Below are positions 1 to 10,803 of a DNA stretch of 64,000 nucleotides, piece after piece (position 1 is the first letter of the stretch; every line of letters begins with the position of its first letter). Made by a program: the position numbers and the translations under genes. The stretch comes from Antedon mediterranea (taxonomy: Eukaryota > Echinodermata > Crinoidea > Comatulida > Antedonidae), in NCBI RefSeq assembly GCF_964355755.1, contig NC_092671.1, forward strand, positions 32,753,304-32,817,303, in the 5' to 3' direction. The notes below the pieces were generated by a model that was given only the letters and a program-made list of their open reading frames with translations, was not told where the DNA came from and did no database searches.

Positions 1-65
1 TTAGTAACATGACTCAAACACACAGTAGGCTTAAATTAATAAGTTTATGATACGTTGTGTATCTA

Positions 66-229
66 AAGCTCTGCCTACACTATCAAACTAGATTGAAAAA
101 AAAAGTGTGATGTGCATAAATATGGCAGTGATATGTCCAAATATGGTAGTGATATGACATCATCATGTCCCTATAATGAGCACATCACATTAATTTGTTT
201 CACAAAGTTTGATAGTGTAGACAAGGCTT
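66..229. mobile_element. MITE family A, copy 1
   Basis: A 164-bp element whose ends are inverted repeats of the form AAGCTCTGYCTACACTATC / GATAGTGTAGACAAGGCTT. The interior carries the family hallmark, repeated 'AAATATGGYAGTGATATG' motifs and ATGACATCATCATGTCC. It has no coding capacity. Five more copies are present at 35.2, 37.8, 42.0, 46.0 and 50.75 kb, which establishes it as a dispersed family. Confidence 0.85.
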
Positions 230-685
230 AACGCGTCGAGGAGGCCTAAATTGTAGAGTTTGTCATACAATTTTTTAAGTTGATTGGTATGGACCATAGT
301 TAGACAATTAGTTAACATGCGTCAAAAACACAGTAGGCTTAAATATTAATAAGTTTATGTTACGTTGTGCGCATTCTGACTATCAAAATCAAATCAACTT
401 TATTTGTTACAGTACATGGAAAAAGAAAATAAATAGACAACTTGTTTTTCTCGACAGAAACAGTATCATTTAAAACGATATAACAATATCAGGGAAAATT
501 TTCATTTAAAAATTTTGTTTAGCAATATTGCTAATCAAACTGATTTTTAAGTCGAGAAACATAGTTTTGTATTGTATTTTTTGCTACACAATTTTCAAAA
601 TGTGTAGCAATAAGGTTGTTTTGTATAGCTTTTTGCTACGCTACACTGGCGAAAATGTTCCCTGAATATAAAGTATACGGTATCA
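230..685. other. AT-rich spacer, no feature recognised
   Basis: About 450 bp with no gene. It repeats part of the sequence around 1-60 (AAACACAGTAGGCTTAAAT at about 11-31 and 327-346), suggesting a small local duplication. I see nothing else. Confidence 0.4.
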
Positions 686-930
686 TCTATATATAAATTT
701 ACGTAAGGGCAAAATTCGATAAATCTCGGTTTATTTCTAGAATTTTTACTCGAAGGTATATAAAGTTGGTTCATACTTTCGGTACTGATTTTAACCATCT
801 GATGTAACCCTGTTTACTAATTAAATTGAGGTAGGTAATTAGTTATTGACGATTAAAACGAATTTAGGTTCAACGATTTGCCCCAAATAGGGGTGTTTTC
901 CAATCGTGGTATACACTGTCTAATGAATGT
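686..930 (+). mobile_element. Helitron-like 5' end fragment (family with 16.4 and 35.6 kb)
   Basis: Begins TCTATATATAAATTTACG directly after an A and runs about 245 bp nearly identical to 16443-16690 and 35553-35760. It stops after TACACTGTCTAATG, where the sequence changes to the inverted kinase-flank module. The TC start and the A before it fit a Helitron 5' terminus. The 3' hairpin end is missing here, so this is a truncated copy. Confidence 0.5.
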
Positions 931-940
931 TCATGGGCAC

Positions 941-1012
941 GCAATGAACCACTTGGCTGTCGTCCAAACCGAAAAACGTAAATCACCACTTCGTGGCGTT
1001 ATACCATAGTAT
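941..1012 (-). repeat. Inverted copy of the kinase-gene 5' flank module
   Basis: The reverse complement matches 18872-18950, immediately upstream of kinase copy 1: shared blocks include GGTTCATTGCGTGC, CAGCCAAGTGG, a ...GGTTTGGAC... stretch and CGAAGTGG. The first part also matches the segment at about 57763 upstream of kinase copy 2. No kinase coding sequence follows it here. Confidence 0.65.
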
Positions 1013-3145
1013 CTTTGGTACCAAACTGCATGTGCATCATACGACAGCAATATACTTTGGTGGTGAACATGTGCGTGGAACTTTAAAATGTTCGAGAAAA
1101 AAAATCGGAAAGCAATGAAACGTACGCAAACGTCTATTTAAATCCCATGATAATAATATAATATATGCGCGCTGGTAAACTACTGCGGATTAATATTGAG
1201 AACACTAGAAAAACTAAATTTACTTGTTTTCATAGTGCTTCAAGAACTTTGTTTTTGCGCTTTACAAATTTAAAACTATTAATATTAAATACTCTCTCTT
1301 TTTACCCGCCCCACACCACCAATCCCCTCCAAACATGTTGGCGTAACGGGCCCAAAAATATTAGGGTACCGGTAAGTAGGTAGGCATTTGTTTTTAATTG
1401 CCTTTTTTAAATAATTAAGAAAAAGAATAAACTCAACTCATTTTCCTTTATTCAATTATGTTTACGTTAAATTGTCTTGATTTGGAAAACCACAATTTTT
1501 ATTTCTTTAGAATAAATGTCTAGCTAGGGTAGGGCATATTCTTAAGGTCGGTCGAGTTACGCCAATATACACTTGACTAAACCAATAACTCGGCATACGA
1601 ATTCGTAGAACGTTCGTTTTTTGCAACAACCACAAAGGCATATCCATTTGCTAAAATTCATTGTCAATAATGTTCATAAATAATTCAGTCTGAAATATTA
1701 ATACATTTTTAATTAATATTTTAATATATTAAAATTGTCTTTATTTATTATTATTATTACCAGAGGAAATATAAGAAAATAATAGGCCTACATTTTAACT
1801 TTTGTTAAGGTCGCAGGAAAATATGTCGATATTTTCTTTTAAAATAATCCTTTTATTTGTAATGCTATTCATACTCGCAGAAATAATAACAATAAAATCC
1901 ATTAAAATATTGAAGCATTGATGAGTACAGTATTGCTTTATAGTCAGATTTTATTGAACGATATTATATAGGTCTGGGTTGATTAATGTAAAGACAAAGT
2001 GATTTTGTTTAATAGTTTTAAAGGACAAAATTATATTAATTCACTTTAAAAAAATTGTACTCGTAGTTTATGTAGCATAACTCTCGGTACATTATACATT
2101 GTCCATTGTATTACAAAATTATCAAATTCCACCGGCTGCAACTCGATAAGTATACAATGTCAGTTAAATGCCTATCGGTGGTTATTAAACGAACATTTTT
2201 CAAATTATAATAATACAACAGATAAGACTAAGACAAGAGACACTATTTTCAGTTGGCACATTTCAATTTGCCATTTATAATAGGCCCTCCTCCCTTAAAT
2301 TAAATTTCTATCGGCGGTTATTAAACGAAAAAAAATAATATTAATTCACTTTTTTTTAAATAGTACCGGTTATATCTCGTTAAGCTATGGCAATGTCGAT
2401 TTTGAATAATCTTCTTAGGATTCTATCGATTTCTAAAAAGAGAAAAAAAATTCACAATATAGGTCTGGTTTTGACGGACAAATGTTATTAATTCACTTTT
2501 AAAAACCAAAATTATGATCTCGATAAATACATAAAAAAACAGAGTCTATTTAAATAATAATAATAAATACATAACAGTGCCGGTTTTAACTCAAACACTC
2601 AAACATGTAAACAAAAATGTACGGGGCGCCGTTTGCAACTAGAAAAACATAGAAATAAGACAAATATATCCCACAAACATTTAATCCATTAAAATCATTT
2701 TACCAGTTATTTTATGTCCTCGATATTCAAAGTTCAACTAAATAGTAGCATTGCTGTGGTGTATTTGAAAATTATAAGACCAAGATTACAGGTTAAAGAG
2801 TAACTGCAGTAAAACAATCTTGACATGGTCCCATACTTATAATTCGATTAATAAAAACAAAATATCTGTAATTCTCAAATGTTAAACACAAATTTGAACA
2901 GATTCCTATATTGAAGAAAATGTGTTTTAAAATATAAAGTTGCTAATTATGTATAATAATATATAGAAATAATAATTGTCAACAATAAATCATGAAATAA
3001 AATGTGGCCAATTTCAGTAATGAAATTCAACTATCTCTCCAGAGCTCAAGAATAAATAATTCTTCTATTTTAGATATACATATTCATAATTATATATCTG
3101 AATTATAAAATATGTTTTATGTAACATGGACAATTGAACAAACTA
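1012..3145. repeat. Left arm of a long inverted repeat around frataxin
   Basis: Blocks of this arm recur in inverted orientation at 11603-15775. Anchor pairs: 1020-1130 with 15640-15770; 1140-1260 with 15500-15610; 2120-2170 with 15255-15305; 2470-2680 with 14890-15090; 2690-3000 with 14515-14860; 3005-3145 with 11605-11712. About 800 bp at 1290-2100 is not matched and looks inserted. Internal units around 'ATCGACATTGTATAACTTATCGAGA'-type sequence recur with variation in both arms. No gene was found in it. Confidence 0.7.
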
Positions 3146-3153
3146 AACCTTCA

Positions 3154-3423
3154 AGCTTGGTTCCCACGCAATGCAAGGACATAAACGCAACTCAAGTAAT
3201 TTGACCAATCACAATTAATAGATTATTCGGATTATCCAAACTGTCGCCTTGTCATTGGTCAATTTGTTTACGTGCTTGTGTTGCATCCTAGAGATGCAAT
3301 GCAAGGATGTAGGACGCAGCGCAAGTGATTTGACCAATCACAAGCGATGGATTATTATTATTTATTATTATTACTTTTTATTGGTGAATTCGCTTACGTT
3401 TACATCCTAGTGGGAACTAAGCT
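3154..3423. mobile_element. MITE family B (TIR TTGGTTCCCAC), compound copy
   Basis: Starts CTTGGTTCCCACGCAATGC and ends CATCCTAGTGGGAACTAAG, giving inverted ends. The interior twice shows GATTTGACCAATCACAA-like sequence and GCAATGCAAGGA, so it looks like two units joined. A simpler copy is at 33544-33682 and a fragment at 7126-7182. Confidence 0.7.
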
Positions 3424-3981
3424 ACTTTTCCTGAAGTTCTCTATTCATACAGAATGGGAGTGAATATTTATGACAACTTTGGTTCAAATTCAATTGGATT
3501 ATTTATTTTAATACCCTCAACGTTCGTGGAACTGCATTTGTGCACATATGCAACAAATATTCTATATATATACTTTTGTAATGAAATGTTTACCTTCTTA
3601 TTACCTAGGAGGTTATATTTTTGTCTGAGATAGTTGTGTTTGTGTGTTTGTCTGTAATAGCAGGATAACGTCAAAAACTAAACTACGAATCTTTACTAAA
3701 TTTAAACATAGACATGTGGTCACCGAAGACTTCATTCAATCGTGGAGGCAATCCAGACCAGGTTCCAAATTCTGGACCACTTTTTATTATTTTATTACAT
3801 TTAGGTTGCACGCAAAAACTACAAGACGGATCTTTATCACGGTTCTTTTTATCTTTTTACTCCTGGTGGAGGTTGCAACTCTCTGACTGCTCTTGTTCTA
3901 AACATGCGAGATGAAAAATCGCCGATCTCTATGTACAACTCTAACTCCTTTAATAACCATATATATAATATTCATTTTATG

Positions 3982-6554
3982 TTATAAATCTTGCCCTGTA
4001 ATGTTGAATTTTACTTCTAAACAAAGAGCTTTGGAAATCTCTACAGTTAGTAACTCATCAAGTGAAACTCCATCATGAAGGTAGATCCAGCGATTGTCTA
4101 TGTAGTCATAACGTTTTGGGCCACTGAAAACAAAAATTAGTAATGTATCATAATAATACTTTTATAATAAAAATACTATATACATCCCAACTCTCAATGA
4201 AATATTAATCTGGAGGTCTTTTAAAGCATTTCGGAACTCTAGAGGGCACTATAACATTTTGAACAAATATTAAAAACATAGAGGGCGCTATTTAAAAATC
4301 AATCTATAATTTGTAAACGTGGGTGTGCCAAAGACCGAAAAAGCTGTATCTAGAGCATAGAGTATCACGGTGTGACGTCACAACGATAGAGAGTGCTGCA
4401 TGGTTGCTAGCAACCATGCAGCGCCACCTACCGTCGTGACATCAGCACCGTGATACTCTATAGTATTAGAAGCAGTAGAGTTATACATATTTATTGGGAT
4501 ACTCAATTTTCTGTTTGTCCAAAAAAATCGGGAGAAATAGCGGGAAGAGTGGTAGATGGCATTAAAATATGGGATGTCTGCTTTACTGTAAGAATTAATT
4601 ATGTTAATATTTACATGGTTAAAAGATCAAATCTTAAAAAAAAGTTGCATGGAAATGTATAGCATACGCAATGTCTACACAAGATGAATAGTACAACAGA
4701 TGATGATGAATTTCATGAAAACTGACACTTACCTGAAAGGAGATGACAACCAAATTTGTCGGTTTGGCGTTTGTTTGTTTATAACATATGTTCCACAGTC
4801 TTTACCAAGTCTCACAGTTAAAACTCCATCCTTCATAAGAAAAACGTGAACAACTCTTTCACATGCTGTTTTTTGTTTAGAGTGACAGTACTGTATATGT
4901 AATGTAATCGCTGTGTAAAAACTTGTTAGTAGGAAATGTGTGTATGCACTGTGTTACATTTTACACTTATTTTTTCCATGATTTTTTCTGGCGACTAAAC
5001 CGTCACCTACATCAACTTTAGGAGCATGGTGTGGAGAGTGGTTGGACACCCAATTGGTACTAAAAACAAAAACCAACTATAAGGGCGTCTGTTCAGGAGA
5101 ATCAACGACGGCCATACAGAAAAAACCCTGCCAGCACGGAGAGGAGGTGTCGTATCATGATGAGTACTACTACTGTATCTCATCTGCTACGCCCCTACAA
5201 TCATCTAGGTCGTGGGACAACTACAAGTAGATATCAATGTAACACATAAACACATTCACACATTCTTACCAAGGCAAAAGTTACATTTTATGTATGTATT
5301 AAACGGTACTAGTGTGATGGTGAATACGACCACTGACCTTGCATTTTTTTATTGTTATTTAGCTAGACTAGACTTGCGTTATAATTAATAATCTGTAATT
5401 AAAGGTATGAGAGGTCCTACCAAAAACCAGACTTTTCGCGAGTTCCAAATTTTACCACTAACTGAATACCAAAATTTCAGGAATACCGGACATATTAGGC
5501 CAGCTAAAGGTGTCCAGTATTCTTTTCATCTTACCGCTGATGAAATGTCAAAATCTGAAGGACAACTTTCATGCTCTCCGACTCTCTCAAAATTTTCCTC
5601 AATTTCATTTAAAGTGTTTTCTGCAAGTTTCTCATAGAAATTAAGATCCATCTCACTGAAAAATATATAAAGAAACGTTGGGTTGATAGTTATGGTAGGT
5701 TTAAGATGAAAGACTGTGTATTGGAGGGTGTATAATGCACACATTACAAAGAATATTTCGCCATTTAGCCAATAGATATGATTACATCCAGTTTGATTGA
5801 GATAAATATCTTGGAATTTTGTGAAATCAATTTTTTATCTTGACAAACCAGAGATCACAGTAGTTAACATTCAATGCCCATTCACAACTGATAAACAATC
5901 AAATGTTTTCCTGGTTGGGCATCAAGTGCTTGAATTTGAATTTTGGGGGTTTTGGGTTGTTTTTTTTTTTTGGTGGGGGTGGGGGTGCGGGGGATTGTTA
6001 TAAGCAAACTTACCTATCTGTAGTGTTTGTTCGATGTGTACATTTCAGAATTGAATGACTTTTAAAATAATCTGCAGCCTGAAAAAAACAAAAAAACAAA
6101 GTGTACTGTAGCAAAAAGGTCATGTAACACATTGCTAAAGCAACATCTAGAATAGCTCATTTGCATATCCAGATGTGTATTAAGAAGACATAGCCTATTA
6201 GATGCTCGAATAAATAAATGTCTGGCAAAATGGGAGGTGGCTTTTCTATCTTATTACTGAATCTCAGACGCATCACACTTAACGCACTCTGCCAAAAATA
6301 CGCCTTCTCTCCCACACCTCACTGACTACTGTCATTATTGATTGTTGATTACTTACCAACGTTGGCCTAGGAATTAGATCAATAGTAGAAGTAGTAACGA
6401 CATTATTTCTAATGACGGACAGGACGGACATATATCTCGCCCATTTAAAACTACATTTTGATTCTAAAATTGTACTTATAATGTTTAGTTTTATCAATTG
6501 AAAGTGTTTTGTACGACACAGAAAAGCTTGAACTGTTCTCATGGGCGCAGCCAT
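3982..6554 (-). CDS. FXN: Frataxin, mitochondrial (complete, five exons)
   Basis: Exons (minus strand): 6357-6554, 6014-6078, 5535-5655, 4733-4830, 3982-4123; total 624 nt, 207 aa plus stop, all junctions GT..AG and in phase. Frataxin is a small mitochondrial matrix protein that binds the NFS1-ISD11-ISCU complex and speeds sulfur transfer in Fe-S cluster assembly. Residues 1-66 ([18 protein letters not shown]...) are basic and hydroxylated with few acids, fitting a cleavable mitochondrial presequence. Residues about 89-117 form the acidic helix ([17 protein letters not shown]). The beta-sheet core reads [19 protein letters not shown], with N146, Q148 and W155 at the same positions as in the human protein, followed by SGPKRYDY and the C-terminal [11 protein letters not shown]. 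The start at 6554 (AAGATGG context) gives the usual MAAP-type N-terminus; an in-frame ATG-like start at 6593 would add 13 residues. No GAA repeat is seen in intron 1. Confidence 0.95.
4357..4461. repeat. 105-bp palindrome with X-box and CRE in FXN intron 4
   Basis: Left end ATAGAGTATCACGGTG pairs with right end CACCGTGATACTCTAT. The centre is GTTGCTAGCAAC (4403-4414), a perfect palindromic match to the RFX-factor X-box form, flanked by ATG/CAT. TGACGTCA, a consensus CRE, lies at 4373-4380, with an imperfect partner (TGACATCA) in the right arm. It may be a short MITE. Confidence 0.7.
5938..5997 (+). repeat. G/T-rich tract in FXN intron 2
   Basis: On the plus strand: GGGGG, TTTT, GGG, a long T run, then GGTGGGGGTGGGGGTGCGGGGG. 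Four or more G runs at short spacing could form a G-quadruplex on the strand opposite to the FXN transcript; the transcript itself is C-rich here. Confidence 0.7.
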
Positions 6555-6831
6555 CTTGAAAATGTAAGTAAAATAGAGGGCGGTATTACGCATTTAGGCA
6601 AAATTTCTCTGGGAAAAATAGAATACTAAAGCGGAGTATGTCGAATCATAAAACACATAATAATACAGTACCTACATATATCTTGCGTTTTCATTATTTA
6701 TACGTAGAGGCAAGGTCTAACGAAAACTTTAAAGTAAAAACTTCATTATATTATTATGAATAATGTTGCTACTTTCTTATTTAAAAATAATTAAAACCCT
6801 AAACCTATTTTGTTTTATCTAGTATGATCTC

Positions 6832-7126
6832 CACACCATGCTTCTAAAGAAGTTGATGTGGGTACCGGGTTTAGTCGCCAGAAAAAAAAACCAGTGTAAA
6901 TCCATGTAACACAGTGCATACACACATTTCTTACTCAACAAGTTTTTACACAGCGATTACATTACATTACCTACTGTCACTGTAAACAAACAGCGTGTGA
7001 ACGCGTTTTTCACGTTTTTCTTATGAAGGATGGAGTTTTAACTGAGACTTGGTAAAGATTTTGGAACATATGTTATAAACAAACAAACGCGCCAACCCGA
7101 CAAATTTGGTTGTCATCTCCTTTGGT
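6832..7126 (+). pseudogene. Inverted partial duplicate of FXN intron 3 and exon 4
   Basis: The reverse complement of 4735-5036 recurs here, upstream of FXN exon 1 and in opposite orientation. It carries roughly 200 bp of intron 3 (including GTGCATACACACATTTC and the polyA-flanked 'TTTAGTCGCCAGAAAA' part) followed by exon 4 sequence from GATGGAGTTTTAACTG to TTGTCATCTCCTTT. Compared with exon 4 it has lost a GT after AACTG (frameshift) and gained two bases in the AACGCGCCAAC stretch. It stops just before the last exon bases, so the splice donor is missing. Because intron is included it is a DNA duplication, not a retrocopy. Confidence 0.85.
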
Positions 7127-7182
7127 CAAATGACTTGTGTTGCTTTACGTCCTTGCATTGCCGAATGCGTGAGAACCAATAG
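7126..7182. mobile_element. MITE family B fragment
   Basis: TTGGTCAAATGACTTGTGTTGC, ACGTCCTTGCATTGC and GAGAACCAAT resemble one half of the element at 3154-3423 (GCAATGCAAGGA, GACCAATCACAA, TGGGAAC). It joins the truncated FXN exon copy directly to the next transposon. Confidence 0.5.
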
Positions 7183-7185
7183 TCT

Positions 7186-8130
7186 AGTAGGAAATGGGGG
7201 TTCCCATGCACCCCTGAGGTATATTTTTTTAATGTGATTTTTTATAATCTCAAGTATGTCTAGTAACCAGATCAGGTTGTTAACATTTTCAAATCGTGTC
7301 CCATGGGGTTGTTTTTGACCCATTTAGTCGGCCATGTTGGTTTTAACAAATTAACATTTTTTCGCATTTCTCAGGAACCAGAGGTCGTAGAAATATAATT
7401 TTGGTACCAAAGTACTCAGTATATGTATGTTTGTATATGCTGTAATGAAAGTTTTTTGTATACAATTACAGGAAGTATGATTTTTGACCTATGACCTTGT
7501 TTTTAAATGGTGTCCATATCTCAAAAACCGGTTGTCATAGAAACTTTATTTTAGTCTCAAATTATGCAGAATACCAACATTTATATTCATGGTAATGCAA
7601 AAGTTTGTCCGAAAATGATCGGAAATGATATTTTTGACCTTTGACATAATTTCATTTACATTTTTACACAATTTTGTCCATATTTGAGGGCATTAGCAGT
7701 TCTCGATAACTAACAGACATAGAAATATAATTTTTGTGTCAAAGTACTCGCGATATGCATTTTTATATTCACACTAATGAAAGTTTTTTGTGAAAAACGA
7801 CCGGAAGTAGGACTTTTGACCTATGACCTCAACTTTAAATATTTTTATTATCTCAAAAACCAGTTGTCATAGAAACTTGGTTTTAGTCTCAAATTGTTCA
7901 GAATACCAATATTTATATTTATGATAATAAAAAAGTTTAACCAAAAACGACCGGAAATGATATTTTTTTATCTTTGACATACTCTTTTCTTTTTTGTCAG
8001 TACAAATTCTGTCCGTATTTTGTTAGCATTATCAGTTCTCGATAACTAACAGACATAGAAAAAACATTTTTGTACCGATCTTTGTTAGTAACAATACACT
8101 AGGATAAATTCGTTGTTTAGTTATCAACAT
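7186..8130 (+). repeat. Left long TIR of the 4.4-kb transposon
   Basis: Pairs with 10800-11591. Shared landmarks include CATGCACCCCTGAGGTATA, the GGTCGTAGAAATATAATTTTG-like block and two TTTTGACCTATGACCT blocks. The last part (after about 8015) partly repeats its own earlier sequence. Confidence 0.75.
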
Positions 8131-8218
8131 TCCGACCTTTAACCCTATTGAATGATTTTGTAATGATATAACTTATCATTTTTAATTTTGAGATTAATAC
8201 ATACATACATGTATTAAT

Positions 8219-10466
8219 TAATCTTCATTCGAGAGGAGTTCTTCTAGGATGTGACCATCCTCATCTAACTCTTCCTCGTCCAGCTCCTCAGATGTTTTCT
8301 CAATCAGATCAATGAGAGAAGGAGGAAGGACAGCACTTTGTGACCAAATTGGCTCTAATATGTTGTCAGTTTTCTGCCAGCCTTGTTGATGGGTGTGAAA
8401 TAATCAATTGTTGATTTTGTTGAGGGTTTGACTACTGTAGTTGCTGAAATGAAGCCACCAAACCCTGGAACAAGTTGATTTCCTTCTTGTTGACATCCAA
8501 TAAACCGTGCATGAAACCAGATAAGATACTCTTGTATATACTTGCAGTACACTGTATCGTTAGTTGCAGGTGGTGTAAAAACAGTTCCATCTTGAAATCT
8601 GGGTCCAACTCGACCATACAACTGCACAGGAACAAGGGTTTCTGGTGTTTCAATCATCCGGGACCTTATATTGCTTCGCTCATAAAGAGGTAACAAGCGG
8701 TCGTGGTCAACGGTATTAAATCCAGGCTTTACCTCTTGTATCATGATCCCGCCTGTGGTATTTACCATATTTGAGCCATGGATGTTTGTGGTAACTTTGT
8801 TTAGATTATCCCACTCAAGATGGAACACATCATTACCATCACCAGTAATGATTTGTGGAGTAAGGAATGTAGAAATTTCATCTACAGCTTTCACCAGTGC
8901 TGTTTCAAGTTCTAAGCTGAAGTCGTATGTCTCACAATGACCCAACCTATTCAGAATAGTTGTCAATTGCTTACTGCGATAGAGATGTCTAATTGTGGTA
9001 CTAAGGAGTATGTGCTTCGGCAACTTCCACTCGCTTTTGTCACAGCACGGCATATATTCTAAAATAAATCAATATATATATATATATATGACAATATATG
9101 CATCAATGTATTGTGTAATTTTAAATATGCGTCGTGTACAAATAACATACCAATAAACTGTTGCAGAAGGCTTTCAAAGAACATTCAGTTATGATAACTG
9201 TTACGTACTGTTACGTACTGTAAATTTGTAAGAATAAATTTAAATGTGTCATACCTGGCCAATAGAAAGCACAATACGTCTTGTCTTTTCATTCATGTTC
9301 TGCATGTTTTCATCATTAGATATAAGTATACTCAAAAAGCTCAAAAGATTTGGTGGAAGAAGTTTATCGGCTGCGTTGATTTCTAAATCACTTGCTGTAG
9401 GTGGCCACGGAAATGGCTTCATTTCTTTAAAACCTTGTTGTACAGAATTTCGAAGTTGCATTGCCATATTTTCATACTGGTTTTTCAATCCCAGTATATA
9501 TGCATAACTCACTGCATCAGCGACAGACAGATTTTTGCTAAAAACAACATTATAAGTAATACACCCCTTATCACCTGGGTTAACATTTGTAATAGTAATG
9601 CATTTGCTTATATGGTGGTTCTCTAACTGTGCCTTGAGTTTCTCACTTCTATACTCTGGATTAGGGAATTCCATTTTCTCTAACTCTTTGACATAGATAT
9701 CACGAAGTGATGACAATAGCATGACTTCTTGCTGCCCAATTACAATTACATGTTCTTGAATAAAATAAATTACACACGTCAATGCATTTAAGCGGGCCTC
9801 ACCTTTAAGACCATTATCATTATCCACATTCAACGACTGGATGTACTTTACATACTTTAGGTTGAATTTTTTTCTGCATGATTGGTGGAAATTGGCGTCG
9901 CGGGAAAACAGGTCTTCACCTTGCACTAAGCAATGTAGGTCATGCATTCCTAGTGCAAGTGACCGAGGCTCAATTTGTTTCCATGTGGGATCTTTAAATA
10001 CACAATTTTCAGTTTTATAAACAGGAAACTTGATGCACCTTTCAGTCTTTCTAGACACTTTCAATTCAAGTTTATTACAAAAAATACACTCTGGTGGAAA
10101 CAAACTGTTCGTAGTTGATGGTTGTTTACGATTTGAGCGGGAATTTTGAGCTGCACTAGATGTTGAACTACATTTTAAACGATGTTGGTTAATAATAAAG
10201 CGTTGGTAGCAAGCACGATGATAACCAATTACATTCAAATCAGTATTTTCGAGATTCTCTGGAATACCTTTACAGACATCCTCCATACGATAAGGAGAAT
10301 CATAAGGTTCGGTAAGTCGTTTGTCACTAATACTATGTAGCTGATTCAACTTCTCTGAGGCTGATCCCTTGATATCAGTGAGCGGAATAAATTGAAGATG
10401 CTCAATACCTTTGACATGTAAAATGCAACTTACCGATGAACATTTTCTATTTCATCAATATCAATC
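8219..10466 (-). pseudogene. Transposon-encoded protein, frameshifted (zinc-binding, unnamed invertebrate repeat family)
   Basis: Two exons can be read. Exon A (about 10466-9249) starts within KCSSVSCILHVKG and contains YHRACYQRF, a CIFC zinc knuckle, LFSRDANFHQSCRKKF and a long helical middle; it ends SIGQ at a GT donor (9248). Exon B starts at 9062 (acceptor TTTTAG) with NICRAVTK. One base later the frame must shift to give EWKLPKHILLSTTIRHLYRS, HCETYDFSLELETAL and a DNLNKVTTNIHG stretch, and it shifts again near 8385, after which GWQKTDNILEPIW and an acidic tail (EELDEEELDEDG) end at 8219. I know this layout (CxxC, YHxxC, PKHI, GHCxxY, WDN) from uncharacterised multicopy proteins in many invertebrates, but give no enzymatic function. 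Its place between long TIRs argues it is element-encoded. The usual C-terminal half seems deleted. Confidence 0.6.
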
Positions 10467-10578
10467 TTGCACTTTTTTGAGTTTGACATGATTAATAAAC
10501 AATAATCTCACAAGAATACATGTAATTATGTCAATATAATAAAACAACAACAGCTTTTAAACATACCTTTTATCCCAG

Positions 10579-10803
10579 TTAAATTGAGTAATTATTTCCT
10601 GAGTTAGGTGAGATTAGTTGTAAGTTTGTTTTAGAACATTGTGGAATATGAAAAGCATTTTCATTGGTTGAAAGTGATGCAGTTTTAAAACAACCTGATT
10701 GGTTGGAAGTTAGAAGATGATGATTGGTTGAAAATATTTTCTTTGGAGCCTTTTTTTTTGGCGCATTATAATTAAACTGACAAAAAAGAAAAGAGTATGT
10801 CAA
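10579..10803 (-). other. Short open frame upstream of the transposon gene
   Basis: A 74-codon lysine- and asparagine-rich frame (NAPKKKAPKKIF...) between the transposon gene and its right TIR. It could be a 5' exon (a GT follows AAAAG near 10566) or chance. No domain was recognised. Confidence 0.2.

Noticed and set aside
1165-1383. 72-aa ORF in the left arm
   Set aside because: The frame is not kept in the inverted partner at 15.5 kb.
5042-5230. 62-aa plus-strand ORF
   Set aside because: It lies in FXN intron 3 and has no motif, splice support or codon bias; chance ORF.
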